NCBI GenBank assembly: GCA_016209345.1
Contig: JACQWH010000056.1
Location: 1-13,216, forward strand
DNA: 13,216 bases
Reading direction: 5' to 3'
Origin: Candidatus Uhrbacteria bacterium
GTDB lineage: Bacteria; Patescibacteriota; Patescibacteriia; JACQRZ01
Shown here: one piece after another, positions 5,049 through 11,506 of the stretch
Layout: each line of letters starts with the position of its first letter
How positions within the stretch are numbered: position 1 is the stretch's first letter
Notes under the pieces: model-generated
Databases searched by the model: none
The model's input: the letters and a program-made list of their open reading frames with translations, nothing else
Told to the model about the DNA's origin: nothing
Position numbers and translations under genes: made by a program

Positions 5049-6029
5049 ATGAATACTCATGAGTTCGGGGCAGGAGATAATCCATCTATCGAGGGTGAAA
5101 AGGATCAGCCGTCGATTATTCGGTTTCGAAAAACGAAAGATGGCCTTTTGATGTATATCGGCGATCTGCCATTGATTTCCGACTCCCTGAAAAATACGCG
5201 CATTCGACTGGACGTTGATGAGAGCGGCGAACGCGCGTTGCTCATCGGTCAAAAACCAAACAACGAGGTCCTTGCCTCATTCGACGCCTCCGCGCTCGTT
5301 GAGCTTGATATTCCGCAGGAGAAAAACGATGTGGGGATTACGTACGGATATATTCCTTTCAGTGATCTCTTTATACGAATCAAAGATGTTCCGCAGACAT
5401 TGCCGACGCAAGAATTTTATAATCGCAAAGAGGACGTGGTGAACTACATTACAGAGACGCTTCGCAAGATGTCAATTCTTTGTGCCATCCTCCGCATTCC
5501 TTTAATGCGCAACGAGGAGATTGCGCAGTGGACGCAGGAGCTGCTCAGTGAAAAAACACTCTATAGCCCCGAAGAATATATTGATTGTATCCTTGAACAT
5601 ATAGACGCACTCCTTGCGGGGAGAAAGAAAGAGTCGTTGCCGGCAGCGCTGCACGATACATCGTTTTCAGCAATTGTTGCCGGGGCAGGACTGTTTGATT
5701 ATAAAAATCAGGTACTTACTCTTACCCTCCTGCCCGCCATGAGATTAATAAGCGTAAGGGAATATGCAAAACGAAAAGCAATTGTTTCATATTTTCTTTT
5801 GTATTGTTCGCTGCAAGATATAGATATAGACGATGCACAGGAGCTCCGCGAAGCATTACTCGACTTCCCATACGGGCATAGGATATTGGAAATTTATCAG
5901 GTCCTTTATAACGAGAATCTTCCTCTCACCGCGCGCGATCACGTACTTTTGGAGGTGTGCAGGACAGCACCTCGATATGAGGATTATAATTTTAAATCAA
6001 ATGAGTGGACGAAAAATTTCCGTACATAG
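5049..6029 (+). CDS. Hypothetical protein, third gene of the rml operon
   Basis: I do not recognise this 326-residue protein. It begins with an acidic, polar stretch (MNTHEFGAGDNPSIEGEKD). A beta-rich part with IRFRKTKDGLLMYIGDLPL and RIRLDVDESGERALLIGQ follows (about residues 25-110), and then a mainly helical part to the C-terminus. No signal peptide, membrane helix, cysteine cluster or catalytic motif is evident, so it is probably cytoplasmic. The ATG at 5049 lies 10 nt after the rmlD stop; an in-frame ATG at 4998 would overlap rmlD and is less likely. A terminator follows directly, making this the last gene of the operon. A link with rhamnose or surface sugar is only guilt by association. 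Confidence 0.75.
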   Translation: MNTHEFGAGDNPSIEGEKDQPSIIRFRKTKDGLLMYIGDLPLISDSLKNTRIRLDVDESGERALLIGQKPNNEVLASFDASALVELDIPQEKNDVGITYGYIPFSDLFIRIKDVPQTLPTQEFYNRKEDVVNYITETLRKMSILCAILRIPLMRNEEIAQWTQELLSEKTLYSPEEYIDCILEHIDALLAGRKKESLPAALHDTSFSAIVAGAGLFDYKNQVLTLTLLPAMRLISVREYAKRKAIVSYFLLYCSLQDIDIDDAQELREALLDFPYGHRILEIYQVLYNENLPLTARDHVLLEVCRTAPRYEDYNFKSNEWTKNFRT

Positions 6030-6060
6030 AGCAGGCATGAGGCGACTCCTTGCTTTTTTT
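6030..6060 (+). terminator. Rho-independent terminator of the rml operon
   Basis: AGCAGG (6030-6035) pairs with CTTGCT (6049-6054), with one G-T pair. After a 3-nt bulge, GAG (6039-6041) pairs with CTC (6046-6048) around a GCGA tetraloop. A T run continues to 6060. It begins one base after the stop codon of the 326-residue gene. Confidence 0.75.
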
Positions 6061-6077
6061 GTCGTTTCTGCTATGCT
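6050..6077 (+). promoter_or_regulatory. Promoter of the rpsO-NYN-pnp operon
   Basis: TTGCTT (6050-6055) and TATGCT (6072-6077) are 16 nt apart, giving a start near 6084. The -35 box lies within the 3' arm and T run of the preceding terminator. Confidence 0.6.
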
Positions 6078-6096
6078 CTTTCCATAATATATGAAT

Positions 6097-6143
6097 GACG
6101 CATGGCTTGGTATGCCCGGCAAGAGCATACTCGGCATGGCGTT
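6097..6143 (+). promoter_or_regulatory. Hairpin leader of rpsO, possible S15 autoregulatory site
   Basis: GACGC (6097-6101) pairs with GCGTT (6139-6143), and GTATGC (6110-6115) pairs with GCATAC (6125-6130) around a 9-nt loop. CTTG (6106-6109) could pair with CAAG (6120-6123) in that loop, forming a pseudoknot. Known S15 genes of other bacteria are controlled by S15 binding to structured leaders of varied shape, so the same is inferred here. GCATGGC occurs twice, at 6100 and 6134. A ribosome binding site (AGGAAG) follows at 6146. Confidence 0.5.
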
Positions 6144-6159
6144 TTAGGAAGAAACATCT

Positions 6160-6507
6160 ATGTTGGATGTAAAAGCAAAGCAGAAAGTAATCGCGAAGTT
6201 TCGCACCCACAAGGACGATACGGGATCGACCCAAGTGCAGATTGCCATCCTGACCGAGGAAATCAATCGGCTTGCGGAGCATCTGAAATTGCACAAGAAG
6301 GACCAGTCGTCCCGCCGCGGTCTTCTCAAAAAAGTCGGCGAACGCCGCCGTCTTTTGCGGTATCTCGCATCGGAAAGCGCGGAAGAATATGAAAAGCTTG
6401 CAAAATCGCTGAAGATAAAGAAGCGGGATTTTGCGGAAAAGAAACTTGATGATGCCGACGATCTTCTCGTGCCCGCAGCGCTGATTGAAGAGGACAAGGC
6501 GGCATAA
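6160..6507 (+). CDS. rpsO: 30S ribosomal protein S15 with C-terminal extension
   Basis: S15 binds 16S rRNA early in assembly of the small subunit platform and takes part in a bridge to 23S rRNA. The S15 core is plain: FRTHKDDTGSTQVQIAILTEEI (from residue 14), HLKLHKKDQSSRRGLLKKV and RRRLLRYL. The protein has 115 residues against about 88-90 usually. The extra 25 or so at the end are acidic and Ala/Leu-rich (LDDADDLLVPAALIEED). The ATG at 6160 follows AGGAAG by a suitable distance. It is first in an operon with the NYN gene (12 nt after its stop) and pnp; rpsO-pnp linkage is widespread in bacteria. Autoregulation through the hairpin leader is likely but inferred. Confidence 0.96.
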   Translation: MLDVKAKQKVIAKFRTHKDDTGSTQVQIAILTEEINRLAEHLKLHKKDQSSRRGLLKKVGERRRLLRYLASESAEEYEKLAKSLKIKKRDFAEKKLDDADDLLVPAALIEEDKAA

Positions 6508-6519
6508 CGCATCAGAACT

Positions 6520-7050
6520 ATGATGAAACACAAGGAGCAGCGCGTCGGAGTATTCGTCGATGTGGGCAATATGTACCACTCGGCAAAAAATCTGTACAAG
6601 GCGCGCGTGAATTTTCAGGAAATACTCAAGACGGCTGTGTCGGGGCGCAAACTGATACGCGCCCTTGCCTATGTCGTCGTGTCAAAAAGCGCCGAGGAGC
6701 TGAGTTTTTTTGAAGCGCTGTCCAAGCAGGGGTTTGAGATGAAGATGAAAGATCTGCAGGTGTTTGTCGATGGAACAAAAAAAGGCGACTGGGATGTGGG
6801 GCTGGCGGTGGATGCCATCAAGTCGGCCGACAAGCTCGATGTTGTCGTGCTCGTCACCGGCGACGGCGACTTTGTTCCGCTTGTCACCTATCTGAAAGAG
6901 AATCGAGGATGCATTGTGGAGGTGTTGGCATTCGGCGATACGGCATCGAGCAAGCTTGTCGAAGCCGCGGATGATTTTATCGACATTGGGAAAGATGTTC
7001 ATCGATACCTTTTCTCAATGCGGCCCACGCGCCAGAGGCGTTCGCAATGA
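6520..7050 (+). CDS. NYN-domain (LabA/DUF88-like) putative ribonuclease
   Basis: A 176-residue protein of the NYN/PIN-like fold, a group of metal-dependent ribonucleases. The acidic residues expected at the active site are present: Asp14 in VFVDVGNMY, Asp92 and Asp98 in the GDWDVGLAVDA stretch, and Asp115 and Asp117 in TGDGDF. This order (FVDxGN, a DV..A.D helix, then sGDgDF) is that of LabA/DUF88 proteins. The fold takes up nearly the whole chain, with a basic tail (RPTRQRRSQ). No membrane segment is seen, so it is cytoplasmic. Two adjacent ATG codons open the gene. It stands between rpsO and pnp, so a role in RNA decay or rRNA/tRNA trimming beside PNPase is a fair inference; the RNA target is unknown. 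Confidence 0.88.
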   Translation: MMKHKEQRVGVFVDVGNMYHSAKNLYKARVNFQEILKTAVSGRKLIRALAYVVVSKSAEELSFFEALSKQGFEMKMKDLQVFVDGTKKGDWDVGLAVDAIKSADKLDVVVLVTGDGDFVPLVTYLKENRGCIVEVLAFGDTASSKLVEAADDFIDIGKDVHRYLFSMRPTRQRRSQ

Positions 7051-7156
7051 TACAATAACGAATAATGAAGTTGGTCTCAAGATAAGTAGATTCGTTTCAT
7101 GGCAGAGAAATGGATCTGAAACCTTGGGAGCAGCTTCAAACGAGAAAGGATTATAT

Positions 7157-9292
7157 ATGGTACAGCGATATGAGACGGAAGTTGCGGGTAAAAAACTTAT
7201 TCTCGAGACAGGCAAGCTTGCCATGCAGGCAACAGCGGCCGTCACATGCCAGTACGGCGAGACCGTCGTGCTTGCAACGGTTGTCATGAGCAACCCGCGC
7301 GAAGGCGTTGATTTTTTTCCGCTCACGGTTGACTATGAAGAGCGGCTCTATGCCGCAGGCAAGATAAAAAGCTCGCGTTTTATCAAACGAGAGGGACGCG
7401 CCACCGACGAAGCGATTTTGACCGGCCGCCTTATCGATCGATCCATTCGTCCGCTTTTTCCAACAGGAGTACGGAACGAAATTCAGGTGATTATTACGGT
7501 GCTGGCCGTTGATCAGGAAAATGACCCCGATATTCCGGCGATTATTGGCGCTGCTGCCGCGCTTATGCTTTCATCCATTCCTTGGGACGGCCCCCTTTCA
7601 GGAATTCGCGTCGGCCGCATTGATGGCGAATGGGTGCTCAACCCAAGCTATGAGGCGCGCGCCAAGAGCGAACTTGATTTGTTTGTCGCGGGCACGGGTG
7701 AAAAGGTGCTTATGATTGAGGCGGGCGCGCACCAGGTGCCGGAAGATGTCATGGCTGATGCCGTTGAGTTTTCCATGGAGCACAATGGCCGCATCTGCGC
7801 ATTCCTTCAAGAGATACAGGAGGAGATCGGCATGCAGAAAAAGACGGCCGCAGAGCTGACCAAAAAAGAAACAGGCGACGATGAGGCCGAAGAAGAGATT
7901 TCTCAAAGCATGTGGGACAAAGCGCGTCAGTGGCTTGACGAAAAAGTGCCTGAGTATCTGACAGCGGATACAAAGGTGACGAAATCAAGCCGAAAGGCGG
8001 CTGTCGCAAAACTCAAGCAAGACCTGGATGCGTATTTGAAAGCGGAACAGGTAGGAAAAGAAAAACGCAAGACCATCGTCGAGATTGTCAATGATTTGGC
8101 GGAAAAGGAAATTACTCGCGCAATTTTGGAAGAGGGCAAGCGCGTTGATTTGCGCGCGTTTGATGAGATTCGGCCGCTGTCGGCAGAAGTTGGTATACTG
8201 GTGCGCACGCACGGGTCGGGCCTGTTTGCCCGCGGCGAAACGCAAGTGCTTTCCATTGCTACGCTTGGTTCTCCGGGCGACGAGCAGACACTGGACGGCA
8301 TGGAAGAAGTCGGGAAGAAACGCTATATGCACCACTACAATTTTCCTCCGTATTCGGTCGGCGAAGCAAAGCCGATGCGCGGTCCGGGAAGACGCGAAGT
8401 GGGCCATGGCGCATTGGCTGAAAAAGCGCTCATGCCTGTCTTGCCGACGAAAGAAGAGTTCCCCTACACCATTCGCGTCGTGTCCGAAGTACTTGGGTCA
8501 AACGGCTCAAGCTCCATGGGTTCAACCTGCGGCTCAACACTTGCGCTGATGGATGCGGGCGTTCCCATCAAAGCTCCGGTTGCCGGTATTGCCATGGGAT
8601 TGGCATCCAACGAAAAAGGCGAGTATAAAATTTTAACCGACCTTCAGGACTTGGAAGACGGCGAAGGCGGTATGGATTTCAAGGTTGCTGGAACGCGAGC
8701 CGGCATTACGGCCATTCAGCTCGACACGAAGACAAAAGGTCTGAGCATGCAAATAGTCAAGGAAACGCTTGCGCAAGCCCAGACGGCGCGCATGCGCATT
8801 TTGGATGTCATGGATGCGGCAATCACGGCGCCGCGCGCGGAGTTGTCGAAATACGCGCCTCGCATTATTTCACTGCAGATCAATCCCGACAAGATTCGCG
8901 ATGTTATCGGGCCGGGCGGGAAAATAATCAATGAAATTATTGACGCCACCGGCGTTCAGATTGATATCGAACAGTCCGGACTTGTCATGATTACGTCAAC
9001 GAATGAAGAGGGTTCCGCCCGCGCTGTCGAATGGGTGAAACGGCTCACGCGGGAAGTAAAAGTTGGTGAACTTTTTGAAGGGAAGGTGACGCGGATTATG
9101 GATTTCGGCGCTTTTGTCGAGATCTTGCCGCGCACCGAAGGACTCGTGCATATTTCTGAGCTCGCGCCTCGCCGCGTGGAAAAAGTGACCGATGTGGTGA
9201 AGGTGGGCCAGACCGTCACGGTGAAGGTGGTGGGAATCGATGAGCAGAACAGAATCAATCTTTCTATCAAGCAGGCAACAGATACGAAATAA
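7157..9292 (+). CDS. pnp: Polyribonucleotide nucleotidyltransferase (PNPase)
   Basis: PNPase degrades RNA from the 3' end with phosphate, releasing nucleoside diphosphates, and can add tails in reverse. The 711 residues match the family length. Order: first RNase PH domain (about 5-145, with SNPREGVDFFPLTVDYEER), an alpha-helical linker (about 235-325), second RNase PH domain (about 330-560), KH domain (about 570-625, with GPGGK at 585-589) and S1 domain (about 632-705, GKVTRIMDFGAFVEI). Catalytic residues equivalent to E. coli Asp486, Asp492 and Lys494 are present as Asp501, Asp507 and Lys509. The ATG at 7157 has AAAGGA 6 nt before it. An upstream in-frame ATG at 6914 would overlap the NYN gene and is rejected. 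The 106-nt gap to the NYN gene has only weak pairing. Its stop touches the stop of the opposite gene. Confidence 0.97.
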   Translation: MVQRYETEVAGKKLILETGKLAMQATAAVTCQYGETVVLATVVMSNPREGVDFFPLTVDYEERLYAAGKIKSSRFIKREGRATDEAILTGRLIDRSIRPLFPTGVRNEIQVIITVLAVDQENDPDIPAIIGAAAALMLSSIPWDGPLSGIRVGRIDGEWVLNPSYEARAKSELDLFVAGTGEKVLMIEAGAHQVPEDVMADAVEFSMEHNGRICAFLQEIQEEIGMQKKTAAELTKKETGDDEAEEEISQSMWDKARQWLDEKVPEYLTADTKVTKSSRKAAVAKLKQDLDAYLKAEQVGKEKRKTIVEIVNDLAEKEITRAILEEGKRVDLRAFDEIRPLSAEVGILVRTHGSGLFARGETQVLSIATLGSPGDEQTLDGMEEVGKKRYMHHYNFPPYSVGEAKPMRGPGRREVGHGALAEKALMPVLPTKEEFPYTIRVVSEVLGSNGSSSMGSTCGSTLALMDAGVPIKAPVAGIAMGLASNEKGEYKILTDLQDLEDGEGGMDFKVAGTRAGITAIQLDTKTKGLSMQIVKETLAQAQTARMRILDVMDAAITAPRAELSKYAPRIISLQINPDKIRDVIGPGGKIINEIIDATGVQIDIEQSGLVMITSTNEEGSARAVEWVKRLTREVKVGELFEGKVTRIMDFGAFVEILPRTEGLVHISELAPRRVEKVTDVVKVGQTVTVKVVGIDEQNRINLSIKQATDTK

Positions 9293-10063
9293 CTAGTCGA
9301 GAAGAAGGTCCTCTATTGTGAGGAATGTTTTGGTGGTACCCTTTTTGTCGTCGACCAGCAGGGTAATGACGCGATCGGAAACAGCGCCGATTTTTGGAAT
9401 GCTGATATGAATGATTTTCCCCATCCCGTCCAGCGGTCCGGTGTCGGGTTTCTCGACGCTACTCATCCGCGCTAGCGGGTGATCATCGTCCAGTGGTCCG
9501 CGTATTTTTTTGTATGGTACGATCATTCCCAGGGCAAGAGGGTGCGGTGCGGGTTTTTCGGCATCTTCTGCGCCAGAGAGGAAGAGAACGTCGCCGCCCA
9601 TGCCGCGAAGAACAGTGGTATATCCCGTTTTTTTCGAAAAAGCCGCATCATGTATCGGTTCCGTTCTCTGCGCGCGCATCTCTTGTATGTCTTTGGGAGG
9701 ATAGGCAACAAGACCCAGAAGGGTTGTCCATGCCTGTTTATCGCGGTTTTTCGTATTGCGCATCCGTTTTTCAAGCAGCATATCATACAGCGGCCTATCC
9801 CACCTTTCCATGTCATGGATGAGAGCATCCCTGATGAGCTGATACATTTCGACTATATCGACGGGGGTATGCCCGAGCATGGCCTTCATATCAATGCTTA
9901 TTTGATCGATACTTTTATATCCTGACGTCCCGACGGGAGCAAAGAGCAAACTGTCGGCTTCATTTTTTTTCTTGCGAAACGCCGATAAATAAGCAAGAAG
10001 ATTGAGCACAAAGCGAAGGGTATGTCCTTCGGGAGGCTCGGGAGGGAGTTCATAGGTCGGCAT
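9293..10063 (-). CDS. Hypothetical protein convergent with pnp
   Basis: I do not recognise this 256-residue protein. It starts MPTYELPPEPPEGHTLRFVLNLLAYLSAF, where a mildly hydrophobic helix (about 15-29) is followed by RKKKNEAD. The middle is helical and charged, and the C-terminal half has strands such as KIIHISIPKIGAVSDRVITLLVDDKK. No catalytic motif, cysteine pair or true transmembrane helix is seen. The gene has a strong promoter (10194-10222) and a leader of about 120 nt. Its TAG stop (9293-9295) directly adjoins the TAA of pnp, with no terminator between, so the two transcripts should overlap at their 3' ends. The function is unknown. Confidence 0.75.
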   Translation of the reverse strand: MPTYELPPEPPEGHTLRFVLNLLAYLSAFRKKKNEADSLLFAPVGTSGYKSIDQISIDMKAMLGHTPVDIVEMYQLIRDALIHDMERWDRPLYDMLLEKRMRNTKNRDKQAWTTLLGLVAYPPKDIQEMRAQRTEPIHDAAFSKKTGYTTVLRGMGGDVLFLSGAEDAEKPAPHPLALGMIVPYKKIRGPLDDDHPLARMSSVEKPDTGPLDGMGKIIHISIPKIGAVSDRVITLLVDDKKGTTKTFLTIEDLLLD

Positions 10064-10088
10064 ATATCACAGGGGAATAGGTTTAATA

Positions 10089-10097
10089 TGTGGATAA
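10089..10097 (-). other. Perfect DnaA-box sequence TTATCCACA
   Basis: The minus strand reads TTATCCACA, the consensus DnaA box, in the leader of the gene at 9293-10063, about 26 nt before its ATG. Only this one perfect copy was noticed and no cluster, so it is not an origin. It may be a regulatory DnaA site or chance. Confidence 0.3.
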
Positions 10098-10193
10098 GTT
10101 TTGTATTCACTCCCGATAGTCGTGGAGGGCCGGAAGTGTTTTTTCCTTTATTATAAAGAAAAAGCTCATTTCTATCGCTCGTTCCCATTGGGC

Positions 10194-10222
10194 AGTATAC
10201 CATGAGTAAAACGTTGACTCAA
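10194..10222 (-). promoter_or_regulatory. Leftward promoter of the 256-residue gene
   Basis: On the minus strand TTGAGT (10222-10217) and TATACT (10199-10194) are separated by 17 nt. The start would be near 10187. Its -35 box overlaps that of the rightward promoter by 3 bp. Confidence 0.75.
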
Positions 10223-10242
10223 CTGCCGAAAAGTGGTATACT
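10214..10242 (+). promoter_or_regulatory. Rightward promoter of the non-coding leader and TraR/DksA gene
   Basis: TTGACT (10214-10219) and TATACT (10237-10242) are separated by 17 nt, with a predicted start near 10249. No gene starts within 400 nt, so the first product is a long untranslated RNA. Confidence 0.78.
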
Positions 10243-10248
10243 ATTATA

Positions 10249-10634
10249 GTATCGTTTCTTTACATCCCTGTAAAAGGTTATCCGTTCCAGCAAGAAAGAA
10301 TAACCTTTTATCTTCTCTTCTTCTCTTTTTTGGGGGATATACCGACGCCTCCACAAAAACAAAAACAAAAAAGGTGAAGGCCAATTCATTTTTTGGAGGC
10401 GAGCGACGCTTCCGTCCGGATTGGCATATCTTTGCCAAAGAGCAGATGGGAAGATCGGCCTTTAGTGTCGGGGAAGGGCCACCATACCCTCTCGGGTCGG
10501 ATTCCTTGCGGCCGCCATGAGTGGTGATGAACGCCTCATCATCAGCCATGGCGGTCCAAAGATTGCCCCGAAGAGGCACATCTCTCGGGGCGCTTGGGTT
10601 AGCTCATATACTACCAGAAGCGCCTCGTTTTCTT
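10249..10634 (+). ncRNA. Unidentified hairpin-rich RNA or long 5' leader
   Basis: The 594 nt between the genes at 10063 and 10658 hold two divergent promoters and then this stretch, which has no credible coding frame but many strong hairpins. H1: 10271-10281 with 10300-10310 (11 bp). H2: CGCCTCCA (10346-10353) with TGGAGGCG (10394-10401), enclosing A- and T-tracts that also pair (10367-10372/10389-10394). H3: TTGGCA (10421-10426) with TGCCAA (10433-10438), bracketed by CTTCC (10409-10413)/GGAAG (10449-10453). H4: 10510-10556, 19 bp in two blocks with one symmetric internal loop and a 5-nt loop. H5: GCCCCGA (10565-10571) with TCGGGGC (10585-10591). H6: GGGGCGCTT (10587-10595) with AAGCGCCTC (10618-10626), then TTTTCTT. 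I could not match it to RNase P RNA, tmRNA, SRP RNA, 6S RNA or a T-box by their conserved motifs. It may be a free RNA or a regulatory leader of the next operon. Confidence 0.55.
10565..10634 (+). promoter_or_regulatory. Mutually exclusive hairpins, attenuator-like
   Basis: The bases 10587-10591 can pair upstream (10565-10575 with 10582-10591, about 10 bp with a bulge) or downstream (10587-10595 with 10618-10626, 9 bp with one G-T). Only the downstream form is followed by TTTTCTT, as in a weak terminator. The two forms exclude each other, as in transcription attenuators. It lies 24 nt before the TraR/DksA ATG. Confidence 0.45.
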
Positions 10635-10657
10635 ATATACCCCATCTTCGTAATACT

Positions 10658-11029
10658 ATGGCATTTGATGTAACATTTTTAGCTGAAATGCGTGCGCAGC
10701 TGGACGCGGCGAAAGCGCGACTTGAGCAGGAACTTGCAAAAATTGGAAAGCGTTCAGGGCAAGACACGGCGGATTTTCAAACGTCATGGGAGAACTATGG
10801 TGACAAAGAAGAAGAAAATGCCGCCGAAGTTGCTGCGTACAGTGATTCGCTGGGGCTGGAAGCAACATTTGAGCCGGAACTTCGCGAGGTACTCGAAGCG
10901 CTTGGCCGCCTTGACCAGGGGACGTATGGTTTGTGTAGACAGTGCGGAAATAAAATCGGCGAACAGCGATTGCGGGCACGGCCCATGGCAACGCTGTGTA
11001 TCGAATGCCAGGGGAAATCTGATCGATAA
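10658..11029 (+). CDS. TraR/DksA-type C4 zinc-finger protein
   Basis: A 123-residue protein of the DksA/TraR family, whose members bind in the secondary channel of RNA polymerase and alter initiation. The N-terminal part (residues 7-87) is a charged helical hairpin, with an acidic stretch (GDKEEENAAEVAAYSDS) at its middle. The C-terminal zinc finger has C93-x2-C96 and C114-x2-C117, in GLCRQCGNKIGEQRLRARPMATLCIEC. Family members lacking the DksA tip acids may have other roles, so true DksA activity is uncertain. I chose the ATG at 10658; an in-frame ATG at 10517 would translate the strong hairpins and is rejected. No ribosome binding site is seen. lspA follows after 4 nt; a TraR/DksA-like gene beside lspA is also known in Bacillus (ylyA-lspA). 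Confidence 0.9.
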   Translation: MAFDVTFLAEMRAQLDAAKARLEQELAKIGKRSGQDTADFQTSWENYGDKEEENAAEVAAYSDSLGLEATFEPELREVLEALGRLDQGTYGLCRQCGNKIGEQRLRARPMATLCIECQGKSDR

Positions 11030-11033
11030 TCGT

Positions 11034-11471
11034 GTGGCGCGAGCATTGATTGTGTTTTGTCTTCTTTTTTTTATCGATCGCGGTACGAAAATTGCCGCGC
11101 TTTTTTTATTTTCCGCCGAACCGTATTCGGTGATTCCCGGTGTCCTGCGTTTTTCGCTGTATCTGCACACGAAGAGCATTTTTTTCTTCGATGGGTTGAG
11201 CATTTTTTGGATCGGGGGAATATTTTTTTTATTCCTCTGTGCAATGGTATTCATGGGTGCGAAAAGAAACGAACAAAGCGCGATTCTTCCGGCGGCTCTT
11301 ATCGCAGCCGGCGCCGCAAGCAATCTGTTGGACATCGCGCGGTATGGCAGCATTATCGACTGGATAGAAATTCCGGGCCTTACGGTATTTAATTTCGCCG
11401 ATGGGTTGATTGTCGTCGGGTGTGTCGGTCTGCTTTTTTCAGTACTATGCAAAAAGCATGATATACTATAG
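11034..11471 (+). CDS. lspA: Lipoprotein signal peptidase (signal peptidase II), divergent
   Basis: LspA cuts the signal peptide from prolipoproteins in the cytoplasmic membrane after lipid attachment to the cysteine. This 145-residue protein has four hydrophobic helices (about 4-26, 57-75, 83-99 and 117-138). The catalytic aspartates are present: Asp100 in GAASNLLD and Asp123 in FNFAD, with DRGTK at 15-19 and SIIDWIE from 106. It departs from the family at the block usually written NxGxAF, which reads HTKSIFFF here, and NLxDR is NLLDI. GTG at 11034, 4 nt after the TraR/DksA stop, is the best start; TTG at 11046 is possible. The close spacing indicates coupled expression. Given the retained dyad it is probably active, but the substitutions lower my certainty. 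Confidence 0.82.
   Translation: MARALIVFCLLFFIDRGTKIAALFLFSAEPYSVIPGVLRFSLYLHTKSIFFFDGLSIFWIGGIFFLFLCAMVFMGAKRNEQSAILPAALIAAGAASNLLDIARYGSIIDWIEIPGLTVFNFADGLIVVGCVGLLFSVLCKKHDIL
11459..11467 (+). promoter_or_regulatory. Extended -10 promoter for comM inside the lspA end
   Basis: TGATATACT carries the TGn extension and a good -10 box (TATACT, 11462-11467). No good -35 is seen 16-18 nt upstream, which extended -10 promoters tolerate. The start near 11474 gives a leader of about 33 nt before the comM ATG. Confidence 0.45.
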
Positions 11472-11506
11472 AGACCTCTGCAAAAGGGTTCTAACCGCTT
11501 ACGATT

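Noticed and set aside
6102..6392. Plus-strand open frame over the rpsO start
   Set aside because: Shadow frame of rpsO; includes the hairpin leader and shows no family resemblance.
6914..7156. Longer start for pnp overlapping the NYN gene
   Set aside because: A good ribosome binding site and the family start lie at 7157.
10355..10372. CAAAAA tandem run as a simple repeat of interest
   Set aside because: Only three units; better read as part of the A-tract side of a hairpin.
10233..10579. Open frames on both strands across the non-coding region (95 and 111 residues)
   Set aside because: Odd composition, starts inside promoter or hairpin sequence, no ribosome binding site; the RNA hairpins explain the conserved-looking sequence better.
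10249..10634. Identification as RNase P RNA, tmRNA, SRP RNA, 6S RNA or T-box leader
   Set aside because: The expected conserved blocks were not found on reading; a covariance-model search could overturn this.
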